Shown piece after piece: positions 56,024 to 63,900 of a DNA stretch of 64,000 nucleotides. How positions within the stretch are numbered: the stretch's first letter is position 1; every line of letters starts with the position of its first letter. Origin of the DNA: Portibacter marinus (lineage in GTDB: Bacteria; Bacteroidota; Bacteroidia; Chitinophagales; Saprospiraceae); assembly GCF_021533195.1 (NCBI RefSeq), contig NZ_JAJNKB010000002.1, forward strand, positions 372,001 through 436,000. The letters run 5' to 3'. The translations under genes and the position numbers were made by a program. Under the pieces are notes generated by a model, which did no database searches, was not told where the DNA came from, and saw only the letters and a list, made by a program, of their open reading frames with translations.

Positions 56024-57478
56024 ATGAATTCAATTAAGATATCAGATTACGAAGTAGTTGTTGGACTCGAAGTACACATTCAGTTAAACACAAATTCCAA
56101 AGCTTTCGCCAGAGACCTTAATCGATTTGGTGACAATCCCAATACGAATATCAGTGCCATCACATTGGCACACCCGGGCACTCTCCCTAAGGCCAACAAG
56201 GCACATATTGAAAAAGCACTTTTATTAGCCATTGCAACACAATCCCAGATCAATCCTACTCACCAGTTTGACCGGAAAAATTATTTCTATCCTGATCTTC
56301 CTAAAGGTTATCAAATCACACAGGATCGGTACCCCATTTGTGAGGGAGGACATATTACTTTTGAGTCGGAGGGTAGAATCAAAAAGGTGAGGTTACATCA
56401 TATTCATATGGAAGAAGATGCGGGTAAATCCTCTCATGATTTGTCAGATCGTGTCTCAATGCTGGATTATAATCGGGCGGGAACGCCCCTTGTTGAAATG
56501 GTAACTGAGCCTGATTTACGTAGTCCTCAGGAAGTCCATGATTTCATGGCCTATATGCAAAAGCTTGTTCGCTATCTCGGTATCAGTGATGGAAATATGG
56601 AGGAAGGCTCCATGCGTTGTGATTGTAATGTGTCTATCAGACCAAAAGGCAGCACCATCTATGGAGAGCGTTGTGAAATAAAAAATGTCAATTCTAAAAA
56701 ATTTGCCAAACAAGCAGTCGCTTATGAGTTTAAGCGACAATATAAAATGGTTTCTAAAGGCGTCGTTTTTTCCAAGCAAACATTGAACTTCAATCCTGAA
56801 ACAGGAGTAACTACTCCACTCAGATCCAAGGAAGATGCCCATGATTATCGCTACTTTCCCGACCCGGATTTGCCACCTATTCTATTGGCACCAGAATACA
56901 TACAGACTTTAAGAGAAAGCATGCCCATGTTACCGGAACAATACGTAGAGCATCTCACAAGTAAGTATGGGCTCAATGAATATAATTCGAAAGAGCTTAC
57001 TCGAGAAAAAGCCTTTGCAGATTTTTTTTTAAGGCTTGCACAGAAAGAGCACGATTATGAACTCTTAGCTAAAGTCATCGTAAACAAGATTTTACCTGAG
57101 GTTAAGGACAGTGGGAAGTCCATTGAAAAACAAGTGGTTTCAGATGAAAGACTCCTTGAATTCATAGGATTAATCAAAAGCAAAAAAGTAGCACCTTCAG
57201 TAGCTAATCAGATTCTTTTCCCGGCGATGTTAGACCAGAGTAATGTTAACCTTTTGGAACTTGCAGGCAGGTTAAATTTATTAAAGAGTGAGGATCAAGG
57301 GTTTCTAGGCGATATTCTGGACGACATTTTGAAGAACCATCCTGAAGAATTAGAAAAGTATCGCAAAGGGAACAAAGCGCTTATTGGTTTTTTTATGGGT
57401 CAGGCGATGAAGGCAGCAAAAGGAAAGGCAGATCCAAAGCTGCTCAAGACAGAATTGGTGAAGAAGTTAAATGATTAA
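56024..57478 (+). CDS. gatB: Aspartyl/glutamyl-tRNA amidotransferase subunit B
   Basis: The 484-residue protein begins YEVVVGLEVHIQLNTNSKAF and contains ITLAHPGTLPKANKAHIEKA, RKNYFYPDLPKGYQITQ, HMEEDAGKSSHD, MRCDCNVSIRPKG and EIKNVNSKKFAKQAVAYE. It ends with the YqeY-like tail that binds tRNA (KGNKALIGFFMGQAMKAAKG). GatCAB converts Glu-tRNA(Gln) or Asp-tRNA(Asn) to the amidated form, which implies indirect Gln or Asn charging. The cysteine cluster of some GatB proteins after SKAF is replaced by SKAFARDLNRFG, as in other Bacteroidota. gatA and gatC are not in the window. Confidence 0.96.
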   Translation: MNSIKISDYEVVVGLEVHIQLNTNSKAFARDLNRFGDNPNTNISAITLAHPGTLPKANKAHIEKALLLAIATQSQINPTHQFDRKNYFYPDLPKGYQITQDRYPICEGGHITFESEGRIKKVRLHHIHMEEDAGKSSHDLSDRVSMLDYNRAGTPLVEMVTEPDLRSPQEVHDFMAYMQKLVRYLGISDGNMEEGSMRCDCNVSIRPKGSTIYGERCEIKNVNSKKFAKQAVAYEFKRQYKMVSKGVVFSKQTLNFNPETGVTTPLRSKEDAHDYRYFPDPDLPPILLAPEYIQTLRESMPMLPEQYVEHLTSKYGLNEYNSKELTREKAFADFFLRLAQKEHDYELLAKVIVNKILPEVKDSGKSIEKQVVSDERLLEFIGLIKSKKVAPSVANQILFPAMLDQSNVNLLELAGRLNLLKSEDQGFLGDILDDILKNHPEELEKYRKGNKALIGFFMGQAMKAAKGKADPKLLKTELVKKLND

Positions 57479-57499
57479 GTAATTCTTTAGGGGATTGCT

Positions 57500-57507
57500 T
57501 ATATTTG
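57500..57507 (+). promoter_or_regulatory. -7 element for the MerR-type gene
   Basis: TATATTTG, a perfect TAnnTTTG match, lies 14 nt before the ATG at 57522, just after gatB. A -33 TTG at the right distance is not evident. Confidence 0.4.
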
Positions 57508-57521
57508 TACTATGAACCAAT

Positions 57522-57872
57522 ATGTTACACATTTTGAAAATTAAACTAGACCCAGATAAACTTTACTATTCCATCGGAGAAGTTTCCGAAATGTTTGATG
57601 TCTCTAATTCTTTGATTAGGTACTGGGAATCAGAATTTTCTAAACTTAAACCGCAAAAGAATTCACGAGGTGATCGTAAGTACACAGAAAGAGATATCAA
57701 TACCCTGAAAGCCATATATATTTTGGTCAAAGAGAAAGGTTACACCATAGACGGAGCGAAGAAGGCATTGAAAGAGGAATTATCAGAACAAAAAAAGCGC
57801 GACCAGGTCATTTCTAGATTAAGAAAAATACGTGAAAGCTTAATCAAATTGCAGAAAAGCCTGGAAGAATAA
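57522..57872 (+). CDS. MerR family transcriptional regulator
   Basis: The 116-residue protein is essentially one MerR winged-helix domain: YYSIGEVSEMFDVSNSLIRY with WESEFSKLKPQKNSRGDRKY, then ERDINTLKAIYILVKEKGYT and IDGAKKALKEE. A short coiled coil of about 30 residues (RLRKIRESLIKLQKSLEE) serves dimerisation. There is no effector domain and no cysteine for metal sensing, as in the small housekeeping MerR proteins of Bacteroidota. Targets are unknown. It is convergent with the ABC gene, with 5 bp between the stops. Confidence 0.9.
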   Translation: MLHILKIKLDPDKLYYSIGEVSEMFDVSNSLIRYWESEFSKLKPQKNSRGDRKYTERDINTLKAIYILVKEKGYTIDGAKKALKEELSEQKKRDQVISRLRKIRESLIKLQKSLEE

Positions 57873-57877
57873 TCATA

Positions 57878-58495
57878 CTATTTATAGAGACTTAAATCTA
57901 AGAACTGATCACATAGTTTATAATCTTCGGCTTCATTGCTGGCTACGATTAAAGTTCTTTCTCCCAGCCAATCATTCAGCAATCTCTGATACCATAGCTT
58001 TGAGGCTTCATCGAGATTAGCACCAGGCTCGTCTAATATGACTACTTCAGACTCCGTTAGAACAGCCAGAACGAGTTTTAGTCTCTGTTTCATTCCCGAA
58101 GAAAAATCACGAATGTATTTCTTGCTTTCCTTTTTTAATTCAGAAATGTTCAGCAATTCATCTAGTTCTAAATCACCAATTGGCTTCCTGAATCTAAAGT
58201 GAAACCTGACGATTTCTTCTAAGCTGAACTCTTCAATCAAGGCCATAGCGGTTGTGGCGATACTGAATTTTCGAAAAACCTGATCAACGTTTATAGGGCC
58301 ATCTTTTGTTTGATAACTGATTTCACCTTTGGTAAATGGAATTTTTCCGACGACCACCTGAAGCAGCGTAGATTTGCCTGCACCATTGGATCCTATGATT
58401 GCATATCTTCCTTGCTCTGTAAATCGATAATCAATATTTCTGAAGATCCATTGGGATCCGTATCGCTTCGAGATGTTTTCGAGAATTATATCCAA
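57878..58495 (-). CDS. ABC transporter ATP-binding protein
   Basis: The 205-residue ATPase has Walker A GSNGAGKS (35-42), a divergent signature FSSGMKQRLKL, Walker B SEVVILDEPGANLD, and a switch residue region TLIVASNEAED in which the usual switch His is replaced by Asn. It is short and of the CcmA/heme- or lipid-export type. No permease is adjacent. It begins 11 bp downstream of lpxA and ends the minus-strand lpx set, so a role in envelope lipid or polysaccharide export is conceivable but unproven. Confidence 0.85.
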   Translation of the reverse strand: MDIILENISKRYGSQWIFRNIDYRFTEQGRYAIIGSNGAGKSTLLQVVVGKIPFTKGEISYQTKDGPINVDQVFRKFSIATTAMALIEEFSLEEIVRFHFRFRKPIGDLELDELLNISELKKESKKYIRDFSSGMKQRLKLVLAVLTESEVVILDEPGANLDEASKLWYQRLLNDWLGERTLIVASNEAEDYKLCDQFLDLSLYK

Positions 58496-58506
58496 TTTCC
58501 TGAGAG

Positions 58507-59280
58507 TTATTGGTATCCACGCATCAGTCCCCTTTCTGCCTTGTTGACAAAATTCAAGATGTATTCCTTGTCTTCACTGTTGGGTATTTCCTGCTCAATC
58601 AGATTGACGGCTTTCGAAATAGCATGTCCTTTGACATATAGAATTCTATAAATTTCCATGATATTATTGATTCTCTCGGAAGAGAATCCTCTTCGTCTTA
58701 GTCCTATTGAGTTTACGCCAGCGTAAGACAACGGTTCCCGGGCTGCTTTTACAAACGGAGGCACATCCTTACGAATCAAAGAACCGCCTGTAATCATGGA
58801 ATGCTTACCAATCTTCACGAATTGATGTGCAGCCGAAAGTGCAGATATAATGGCGTAGTCTCCAATTTCAATATGACCAGCAAGATTTACGCCGTTGGCC
58901 AGGATGCAATTATGGCCTATGACACAATCATGTGCCACGTGAACATAAGCCATCAGCAGGCAGTTATCACTAATTTTCGTTTTATAATTTGCTTTTGTAC
59001 CACGATTCAGGGTGCAAAACTCTCTGATGGTTACATTATCACCAATTTCAACGATCGAATCTTCACCATCAAATTTAAGATCCTGCGGAATGGCTCCTAT
59101 TACTGCTCCAGGGAATACTCTACAGTTTTTTCCTATCCGTGTACCAGAAAAAAGGGTAACATTTGGCCCTATCCATGAACCATCGCCTATTTCTACATTG
59201 TCCTGAACGGTTACGAATTGCTCGATCTGTACATTGTTACCTACTTTTGCCTTTGGATGAATATAGTTAAGCGTGCTCAA
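58507..59280 (-). CDS. lpxA: UDP-N-acetylglucosamine acyltransferase
   Basis: The 257-residue left-handed beta-helix protein starts MSTLNYIHPKAKVGNNVQIE with hexapeptide repeats throughout. It shows FPGAVIGAIPQDLKF and the catalytic region LMAYVHVAHDCVIGHNCILA (active-site His in VAHDC). The C-terminal domain has YAGVNSIGLRRRGFSSERIN. It carries out the first step of lipid A synthesis. The gene is 9 bp downstream of lpxC-fabZ, so they are co-transcribed. Confidence 0.96.
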   Translation of the reverse strand: MSTLNYIHPKAKVGNNVQIEQFVTVQDNVEIGDGSWIGPNVTLFSGTRIGKNCRVFPGAVIGAIPQDLKFDGEDSIVEIGDNVTIREFCTLNRGTKANYKTKISDNCLLMAYVHVAHDCVIGHNCILANGVNLAGHIEIGDYAIISALSAAHQFVKIGKHSMITGGSLIRKDVPPFVKAAREPLSYAGVNSIGLRRRGFSSERINNIMEIYRILYVKGHAISKAVNLIEQEIPNSEDKEYILNFVNKAERGLMRGYQ

Positions 59281-59289
59281 TCCCTTTTT

Positions 59290-60678
59290 TTAAGTTCTTT
59301 TAACGATTTGGGCAGTCAACTCGCCTTCCGAGACAATATTGTTACCCACATAAGCAGTTCCAAGCATTTGGCAAATTCCTCGTTTGATAGGAGCCATTAA
59401 CTCCATCTTTAAAATGAGGGTATCTCCAGGCACCACCATTTTTTTGAACTTAACATTCTCCATTTTTAAAAAATAGGTATCCCATTTATGCCCGGGCTCT
59501 TGAAGACTCAGTGCCAGGAGCCCGCCGGTCTGTGCCAAAGCTTCCATTTGTAAAACTCCCGGGAAAATCGGATTTCCTGGAAAATGTCCTTGAAAAAACT
59601 GCTCGTTAAATGTAATGTTTTTTACGCCTACCACGTAATTTTCTGACATCTCAATAATCTTATCTACCAACAAAAAAGGATATCTGTGAGGCAATTGGTC
59701 AGCAATTTCCATGGTATCCAAAACAGGTTTCTTGTTAGGATCGTATTTGGGTTTCCCTTTTAATTTCCTTTGCTCCTGATACTTGGCTTTGAGTAATTTC
59801 GTAAACTCAATATTCACTCTATGCCCCGGTTTGGTAGCCACAATCTTACCTTTTATGGGCTTACCCAGTAATGCGACATCACCTATTAGGTCCAACAACT
59901 TATGCCGGGCAGGTTCATTTTTATATTTTAGGTCAATGGTATTCAGTACGCCTTCCGATTTGATTTTAACACTCTTTTTTCCCAATTTTTTAGCCAATCG
60001 ATCCAGTTCATCCTGTTCCATTTTCCTGTTGGCAATAACGATGGCATTGTCCAGATCTCCTCCCTTGATAAGCCCCTCCTGAAGTAGATATTCTAGTTCA
60101 TGGACAAAAACAAAGGTTCGGGATGGGGCAATATGTTCACTGTAATCCTCAAAGTTGTCTACATGAGCGTACTGCTTCGATAGAATCGGAGAATTAAAAT
60201 CTATCATTGCAGTGTATTCTGTACCATCGTGGGGAAGAGCAATCAATTCAATACCACTGACTTCATCTTTGTATTCGATAGGCTCATCTACAACAAAATA
60301 TTCTCTCTCTGAATCCTGGGCTACTATTCCCGCTTCTTCTATCAGATCTACAAACGGCTTTGCACTGCCGTCCAAAATAGGAATTTCAGCTCCGTCAATT
60401 TCGATCAAAACATTATCTACACCTAAACCTGTCAAGGCAGAAAGCAAATGTTCAACGGTGTGAATCTGAGCTTCTCCCGTTTTAAGGGATGTTCCACGTT
60501 TGGTCGAAAAAACATACTTCACATCTGCCGGAAAGGACGGTTTACCGTCCAGATCAACGCGACAAAATCGTATGCCGTGGTCTTTTTCAGCGGGATGTAA
60601 AGTCAGTTTTGTTTTAATTCCAGTGTGTAATCCAATTCCTTCTATAGAAACGGATTTCTGGATGGTTCTTTTAAACAT
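59290..60678 (-). CDS. lpxC-fabZ: Bifunctional UDP-3-O-acyl-GlcNAc deacetylase / 3-hydroxyacyl-ACP dehydratase
   Basis: The 462-residue fusion is typical of Bacteroidota. Residues 1 to about 305 are LpxC, with IGLHTGIKTKLTLHPAEKDH, the zinc site IHTVEHLLSALTGLGVDN and RHKLLDLIGDVALLG. Residues of about 320-462 are FabZ, with LPHRYPFLLVDKI and the catalytic QGHFPGNPIFPGVLQMEALA. LpxC makes the committed step of lipid A and FabZ dehydrates acyl-ACP, so one polypeptide links lipid A and fatty acid synthesis. It lies 8 bp after lpxD. Confidence 0.97.
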   Translation of the reverse strand: MFKRTIQKSVSIEGIGLHTGIKTKLTLHPAEKDHGIRFCRVDLDGKPSFPADVKYVFSTKRGTSLKTGEAQIHTVEHLLSALTGLGVDNVLIEIDGAEIPILDGSAKPFVDLIEEAGIVAQDSEREYFVVDEPIEYKDEVSGIELIALPHDGTEYTAMIDFNSPILSKQYAHVDNFEDYSEHIAPSRTFVFVHELEYLLQEGLIKGGDLDNAIVIANRKMEQDELDRLAKKLGKKSVKIKSEGVLNTIDLKYKNEPARHKLLDLIGDVALLGKPIKGKIVATKPGHRVNIEFTKLLKAKYQEQRKLKGKPKYDPNKKPVLDTMEIADQLPHRYPFLLVDKIIEMSENYVVGVKNITFNEQFFQGHFPGNPIFPGVLQMEALAQTGGLLALSLQEPGHKWDTYFLKMENVKFKKMVVPGDTLILKMELMAPIKRGICQMLGTAYVGNNIVSEGELTAQIVKRT

Positions 60679-60686
60679 ATTATTGG

Positions 60687-61727
60687 TTATCGTTTAGAAG
60701 ATTTAAGTATTTCGATCTCAGCTTTAAGTGCTTTTATCTCATCGGAAAGATCTGGCAAGTTTTTGAAGTGTGCGTAGGATTTTAAAAATTCCCTATAATT
60801 TATTGCAGGTGTGCCATACACTTGTTGGCCCTTTTCATAATTGCTTGAGGTGATACCAGATTGGCCTTGAATTTTCATATTGTCAGGAACTTCAAGATGA
60901 CCGGCTATTCCTACCTGGCCGCCTATCTGGCAGTTTTTTCCAATTTTGGTTGATCCTGCAATTCCTGTTTGAGCTGCAATGACCGTATTTTCACCTACAA
61001 CTACATTATGTGCAATTTGAATGAGGTTGTCTAATTTGACTCCTTTACATAATCTGGTACTTCCCATCGTTGCCCTGTCGATGGTTGTATTGGCGCCTAT
61101 TTCGACATAATCTTCTATCACAACATTTCCCACTTGGGGGATTTTTTCATAATGACCTGCAGTGTTGGGTACAAAGCCAAAGCCATCACTTCCGATGATG
61201 GCATTTGAATGGATGATCACATGATCTCCTATGACACAATTATGGTAAATTTTTACACCGGGGTAGATAATGGCGTTTTTACCAATGGTCACATCCTGAC
61301 CAATGAAGACTTGATCGGCGATAAAAGTCTGCTCACCTATTGAAACACCCTTACTCACTACTGAATATTCACCGATAGAAACTGAGTCGGGAATATGGCA
61401 ATTTTCTTTAATGATGGAAGTTTCTGCAATACCTTCATTCTCAAAGACATGATTAAAGGAACTGAGTAATTTACTTAAAGAGGAATAAACATTTTCGACC
61501 TTGATCAGGGTAGGCTTAATTTCTTTAGTGGGTTGGAAATCTTTCGAGACTAAAAGAGCAGAGGCTTCAGTAGAATAGGCAAAAGTATTGTATTTTGGAT
61601 TAGCTAGAAAGCTGATGGTGCCTTTTTTTCCTTCTTCGATTTTGCTGGGGCCTTTGATTATCACATCCGGATCTCCTACCAATTCTCCCTGTACGATATC
61701 ACAAATATCCTTGGTTGTTATGTGCAT
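60687..61727 (-). CDS. lpxD: UDP-3-O-(3-hydroxyacyl)glucosamine N-acyltransferase
   Basis: The 346-residue protein has the uridine-binding N-terminal domain ([20 protein letters not shown]), a hexapeptide-repeat beta-helix ([20 protein letters not shown]) and the LpxD stretch [40 protein letters not shown] and the active-site region [18 protein letters not shown] follow. The C-terminal helix ends [14 protein letters not shown]. It adds the second acyl chain of lipid A. It leads the minus-strand operon; upstream TATTTTTG (61769-61762, minus strand) is a plausible -7 element. Confidence 0.96.
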   Translation of the reverse strand: MHITTKDICDIVQGELVGDPDVIIKGPSKIEEGKKGTISFLANPKYNTFAYSTEASALLVSKDFQPTKEIKPTLIKVENVYSSLSKLLSSFNHVFENEGIAETSIIKENCHIPDSVSIGEYSVVSKGVSIGEQTFIADQVFIGQDVTIGKNAIIYPGVKIYHNCVIGDHVIIHSNAIIGSDGFGFVPNTAGHYEKIPQVGNVVIEDYVEIGANTTIDRATMGSTRLCKGVKLDNLIQIAHNVVVGENTVIAAQTGIAGSTKIGKNCQIGGQVGIAGHLEVPDNMKIQGQSGITSSNYEKGQQVYGTPAINYREFLKSYAHFKNLPDLSDEIKALKAEIEILKSSKR

Positions 61728-61761
61728 GCGCTACCTAGATTTGTAAAGTTTTTCTCTAAAT

Positions 61762-61769
61762 CAAAAATA
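61762..61769 (-). promoter_or_regulatory. -7 element for the lpxD operon
   Basis: Read on the minus strand, TATTTTTG matches TAnnTTTG perfectly and lies 34 nt before the lpxD ATG. No clear -33 TTG was found, so confidence is limited. Confidence 0.35.
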
Positions 61770-61858
61770 TGGGTGTTCACAGAGTAAAATATTATTTGTA
61801 CAAAGTTAGAAATAATTAAATAATATATGCTACGGCTGTTCATTTATTGACTTAAGTC

Positions 61859-61866
61859 TATCTTTG
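61859..61866 (+). promoter_or_regulatory. -7 element for the HemC-like/DnaQ-like gene pair
   Basis: TATCTTTG matches TAnnTTTG perfectly, 34 nt before the ATG at 61901. The expected -33 position lacks a clean TTG. Confidence 0.4.
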
Positions 61867-61900
61867 TATTTTTTCATTAATCTAACGTCTGAAACCGTAA

Positions 61901-62671
61901 ATGCGTTTAGGAATCCATAGTTTATTTTTCACAGATGTCATAGAAGCTAAAATGAGGGAATTAGCAGAATCTAGTGATCTTGCACTGGAATTTTTCGTAC
62001 GTGATTTCGATCCACCCTTAGATTTAAGTCTAGACGCTTTTTGTTTTCCCATCCATCTAATATCACCACAGCAAAAACAAGAATCAGAGATTGTTTTACT
62101 GCTAGATATCGGACAACGGTCATACAGTTTGTTAATCCATAAAGATTTAAAGGAGGTAGGTAAACGGTTGGGTTTAAATCCAGACGTCCCTATTTATCAT
62201 CCTTCAGAATTTATCGGCAATCGACTGTACGAATTGAATGCTTCGATTACTCTAAGAAAAAGTCAAACAATAAAGATTATTGCTGATTTAATGGACGGTG
62301 TTCAATCGAATTTCGTTATTGAGTCCTTTCTTGTGAACGATAAGATTTCTGAATCATATGAAGTTATAAATCTTAATGAAAAAGAATTTGGTCATGCACC
62401 CGGACAGGGATTTATAGCCGTTATGATTAATAAAGATTCAACCTTCAGACAGATGCTGCGAAGGCTGAACAGTAAGGGTAACATTGCTATTAGTAATATA
62501 GAGCGAAAGATTGCCAAAATGTATGGACAACCCTTGAATATTCATTGTGAGCTCGATATGGCAGGTAGATATAAAGTTTGGGCTTTTACGGAGACTGCGC
62601 AAGTTCAAGTCTCCCAAAGTACTCGACATTTATTAGAAGATAAAGTGATTAGCAAATTAAAAAATAATTAA
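61901..62671 (+). CDS. HemC-like (hydroxymethylbilane synthase fold) protein lacking the cofactor cysteine
   Basis: The protein has 256 residues and is shorter than HemC (about 310). The N-terminus MRLGIHSLFFTDVIEAKMRE aligns with the HemC start (LRIATRQSPLALWQA type). The middle DLMDGVQSNFVIESFLV corresponds to the 'NGEYDAIILAVAGL' strand, and FGHAPGQGFIAVMINKDST (164-182) to the PAxGQGAxxIE motif. ISNIERKIAKMYGQPLNIHCE (198-217) matches the ER plus cysteine-loop region. Where HemC has EGGC, whose Cys carries the dipyrromethane cofactor, this protein has MYGQ. The GTSSLRRQ arginine motif is also not recognisable. Porphobilinogen deaminase activity is therefore unlikely. It abuts the DnaQ-like gene (stop at 62671, next start at 62672). 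Confidence 0.55.
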   Translation: MRLGIHSLFFTDVIEAKMRELAESSDLALEFFVRDFDPPLDLSLDAFCFPIHLISPQQKQESEIVLLLDIGQRSYSLLIHKDLKEVGKRLGLNPDVPIYHPSEFIGNRLYELNASITLRKSQTIKIIADLMDGVQSNFVIESFLVNDKISESYEVINLNEKEFGHAPGQGFIAVMINKDSTFRQMLRRLNSKGNIAISNIERKIAKMYGQPLNIHCELDMAGRYKVWAFTETAQVQVSQSTRHLLEDKVISKLKNN

Positions 62672-63259
62672 GTGTATTTAGTATTTGATACCACAGGTGC
62701 CGGTAAACCTAAAACATGGAAAGCATCGTACACTGATGTATTTAATTGGCCGAGGATGATTCACTGCTCCTGGATTGTCCTAGATGATCAATTCAAGCCT
62801 ATTGAGGATTATAATTGCATTATCAAACCTGAAGGGTTTACGATTTCACAAGATGCTGCTAAAAAAGCCGGTGAAGAGTTAAACAGGTTTGAATCTGGAG
62901 ATCCGATTGAAGTGGTACTTGAAAAATTTAAAGAGAGTTTGGATCAAGTTCAATATATTATTTCGTTTAATCTGGATTTTAATGAATCCGTTTTGGCCGC
63001 AGAATATCACAGAAAAGGAATGAAGAATCCACTCCTGTACACTGATAAATTTTGCCTGATGCAAGAAAGCACATGGTTTTGTAAGATCCCTGGAAGAGGT
63101 GGAAAATACAAGTGGCCTACCTTGAATGAATTACATGCCATCTGTTTCAATCAGAAGTATTCTCCTGCCGGTAATGCACGTGCAGATGTCATTGCAGCAA
63201 GTCGTTGTTTTATTAAACTTATGAAGCTAGGCCAACTCGAAGATATGTTTGATGACTAA
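62672..63259 (+). CDS. DnaQ/RNase T-like exonuclease-fold protein with altered catalytic residues
   Basis: The 195-residue product starts at a GTG directly after the previous stop. The layout matches Bacteroidota DEDDh exonucleases that read LDTETTGLPK...NWPRL near the start. Here motif I is FDTTGAGKPK (Asp6, but the catalytic Glu is missing), followed by the expected TDVFNWPRMIHCSW. Motif II, normally HNxxFD, is SFNLDFNESVL (Asn104 for Asp). Motif III, normally HNAxxD, is GNARADV (Gly167 for His, Asp172 kept). Three of the key positions are changed in an otherwise intact frame, so it probably binds nucleic acid or nucleotides without cutting. No polymerase or ligase domain is present. It overlaps the convergent lipoprotein gene by 4 bp. 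Confidence 0.7.
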   Translation: MYLVFDTTGAGKPKTWKASYTDVFNWPRMIHCSWIVLDDQFKPIEDYNCIIKPEGFTISQDAAKKAGEELNRFESGDPIEVVLEKFKESLDQVQYIISFNLDFNESVLAAEYHRKGMKNPLLYTDKFCLMQESTWFCKIPGRGGKYKWPTLNELHAICFNQKYSPAGNARADVIAASRCFIKLMKLGQLEDMFDD

Positions 63260-63900
63260 TTTACCGGGGTGTAGAGTTGGTCATTGACCTCAAAACCAAT
63301 TATGCCTTCGGAAGCTGTGAAATACAGGGCGAGGCCAGCTTCTTTACATGTCAGTACGTTTTTGTAAGTCTTTTCTCTCAATTTAACTTCACCTTCTTCT
63401 GACATGAAGTTATCGATATCTACAATTTCAGAACGATTAAATTCTGGAGAAGTGAATTTAACATCTGTAATATGGCTGGCAAAAGTGGTCGAATTGACAT
63501 GACTTAATGTAAATCTTACCGCATCATATAATAATTCAGTTTCCGGTTCATAAGCGAAAACGCTGGCTTCGATCGCGATTAAGGTACTGTCAGATGAGAG
63601 GAAAATGCTCTCTTGTGGAGCTTCGATGTATTCACAATAGCTGCTTTTGTAGGGGTCAAGCGGGTCACAGGTTGTTTTCTGGCAAATAAAGTAATTAGAA
63701 GATTCCCGACTTACTTCAAGGTTAATTAAGGTGCCACTATTCGAGATGAAAGAGATTTTATCACCTTGATTATATTTTAAAAAGTTCTTGGTCGATGCTG
63801 CTAACTCAGTCTCACCTACTTTTACATTTTCGCAGGTCTGCTTGCACGAAGCAAGGAAAAACAAACCACCAAAAACAAAAAGGAAGTAATATCTTTTCAT
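63256..63900 (-). CDS. Hypothetical lipoprotein
   Basis: I choose the ATG at 63900, which gives 214 residues starting with a lipoprotein signal (MKRYYFLFVFGGLFFLASCK, Cys19). The frame is open to 63963, but the longer start would bury the signal. The mature part is mostly beta-strand, with several cysteines (CENVKVGE, FICQKTTCDPLDPYKSSYCE) and an end GIIGFEVNDQLYTPVN. I do not recognise a family. The stop is shared with the DnaQ-like gene (CTAA overlap). The last 100 bases of the window beyond 63900 hold nothing else I can call. Confidence 0.65.
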   Translation of the reverse strand: MKRYYFLFVFGGLFFLASCKQTCENVKVGETELAASTKNFLKYNQGDKISFISNSGTLINLEVSRESSNYFICQKTTCDPLDPYKSSYCEYIEAPQESIFLSSDSTLIAIEASVFAYEPETELLYDAVRFTLSHVNSTTFASHITDVKFTSPEFNRSEIVDIDNFMSEEGEVKLREKTYKNVLTCKEAGLALYFTASEGIIGFEVNDQLYTPVN

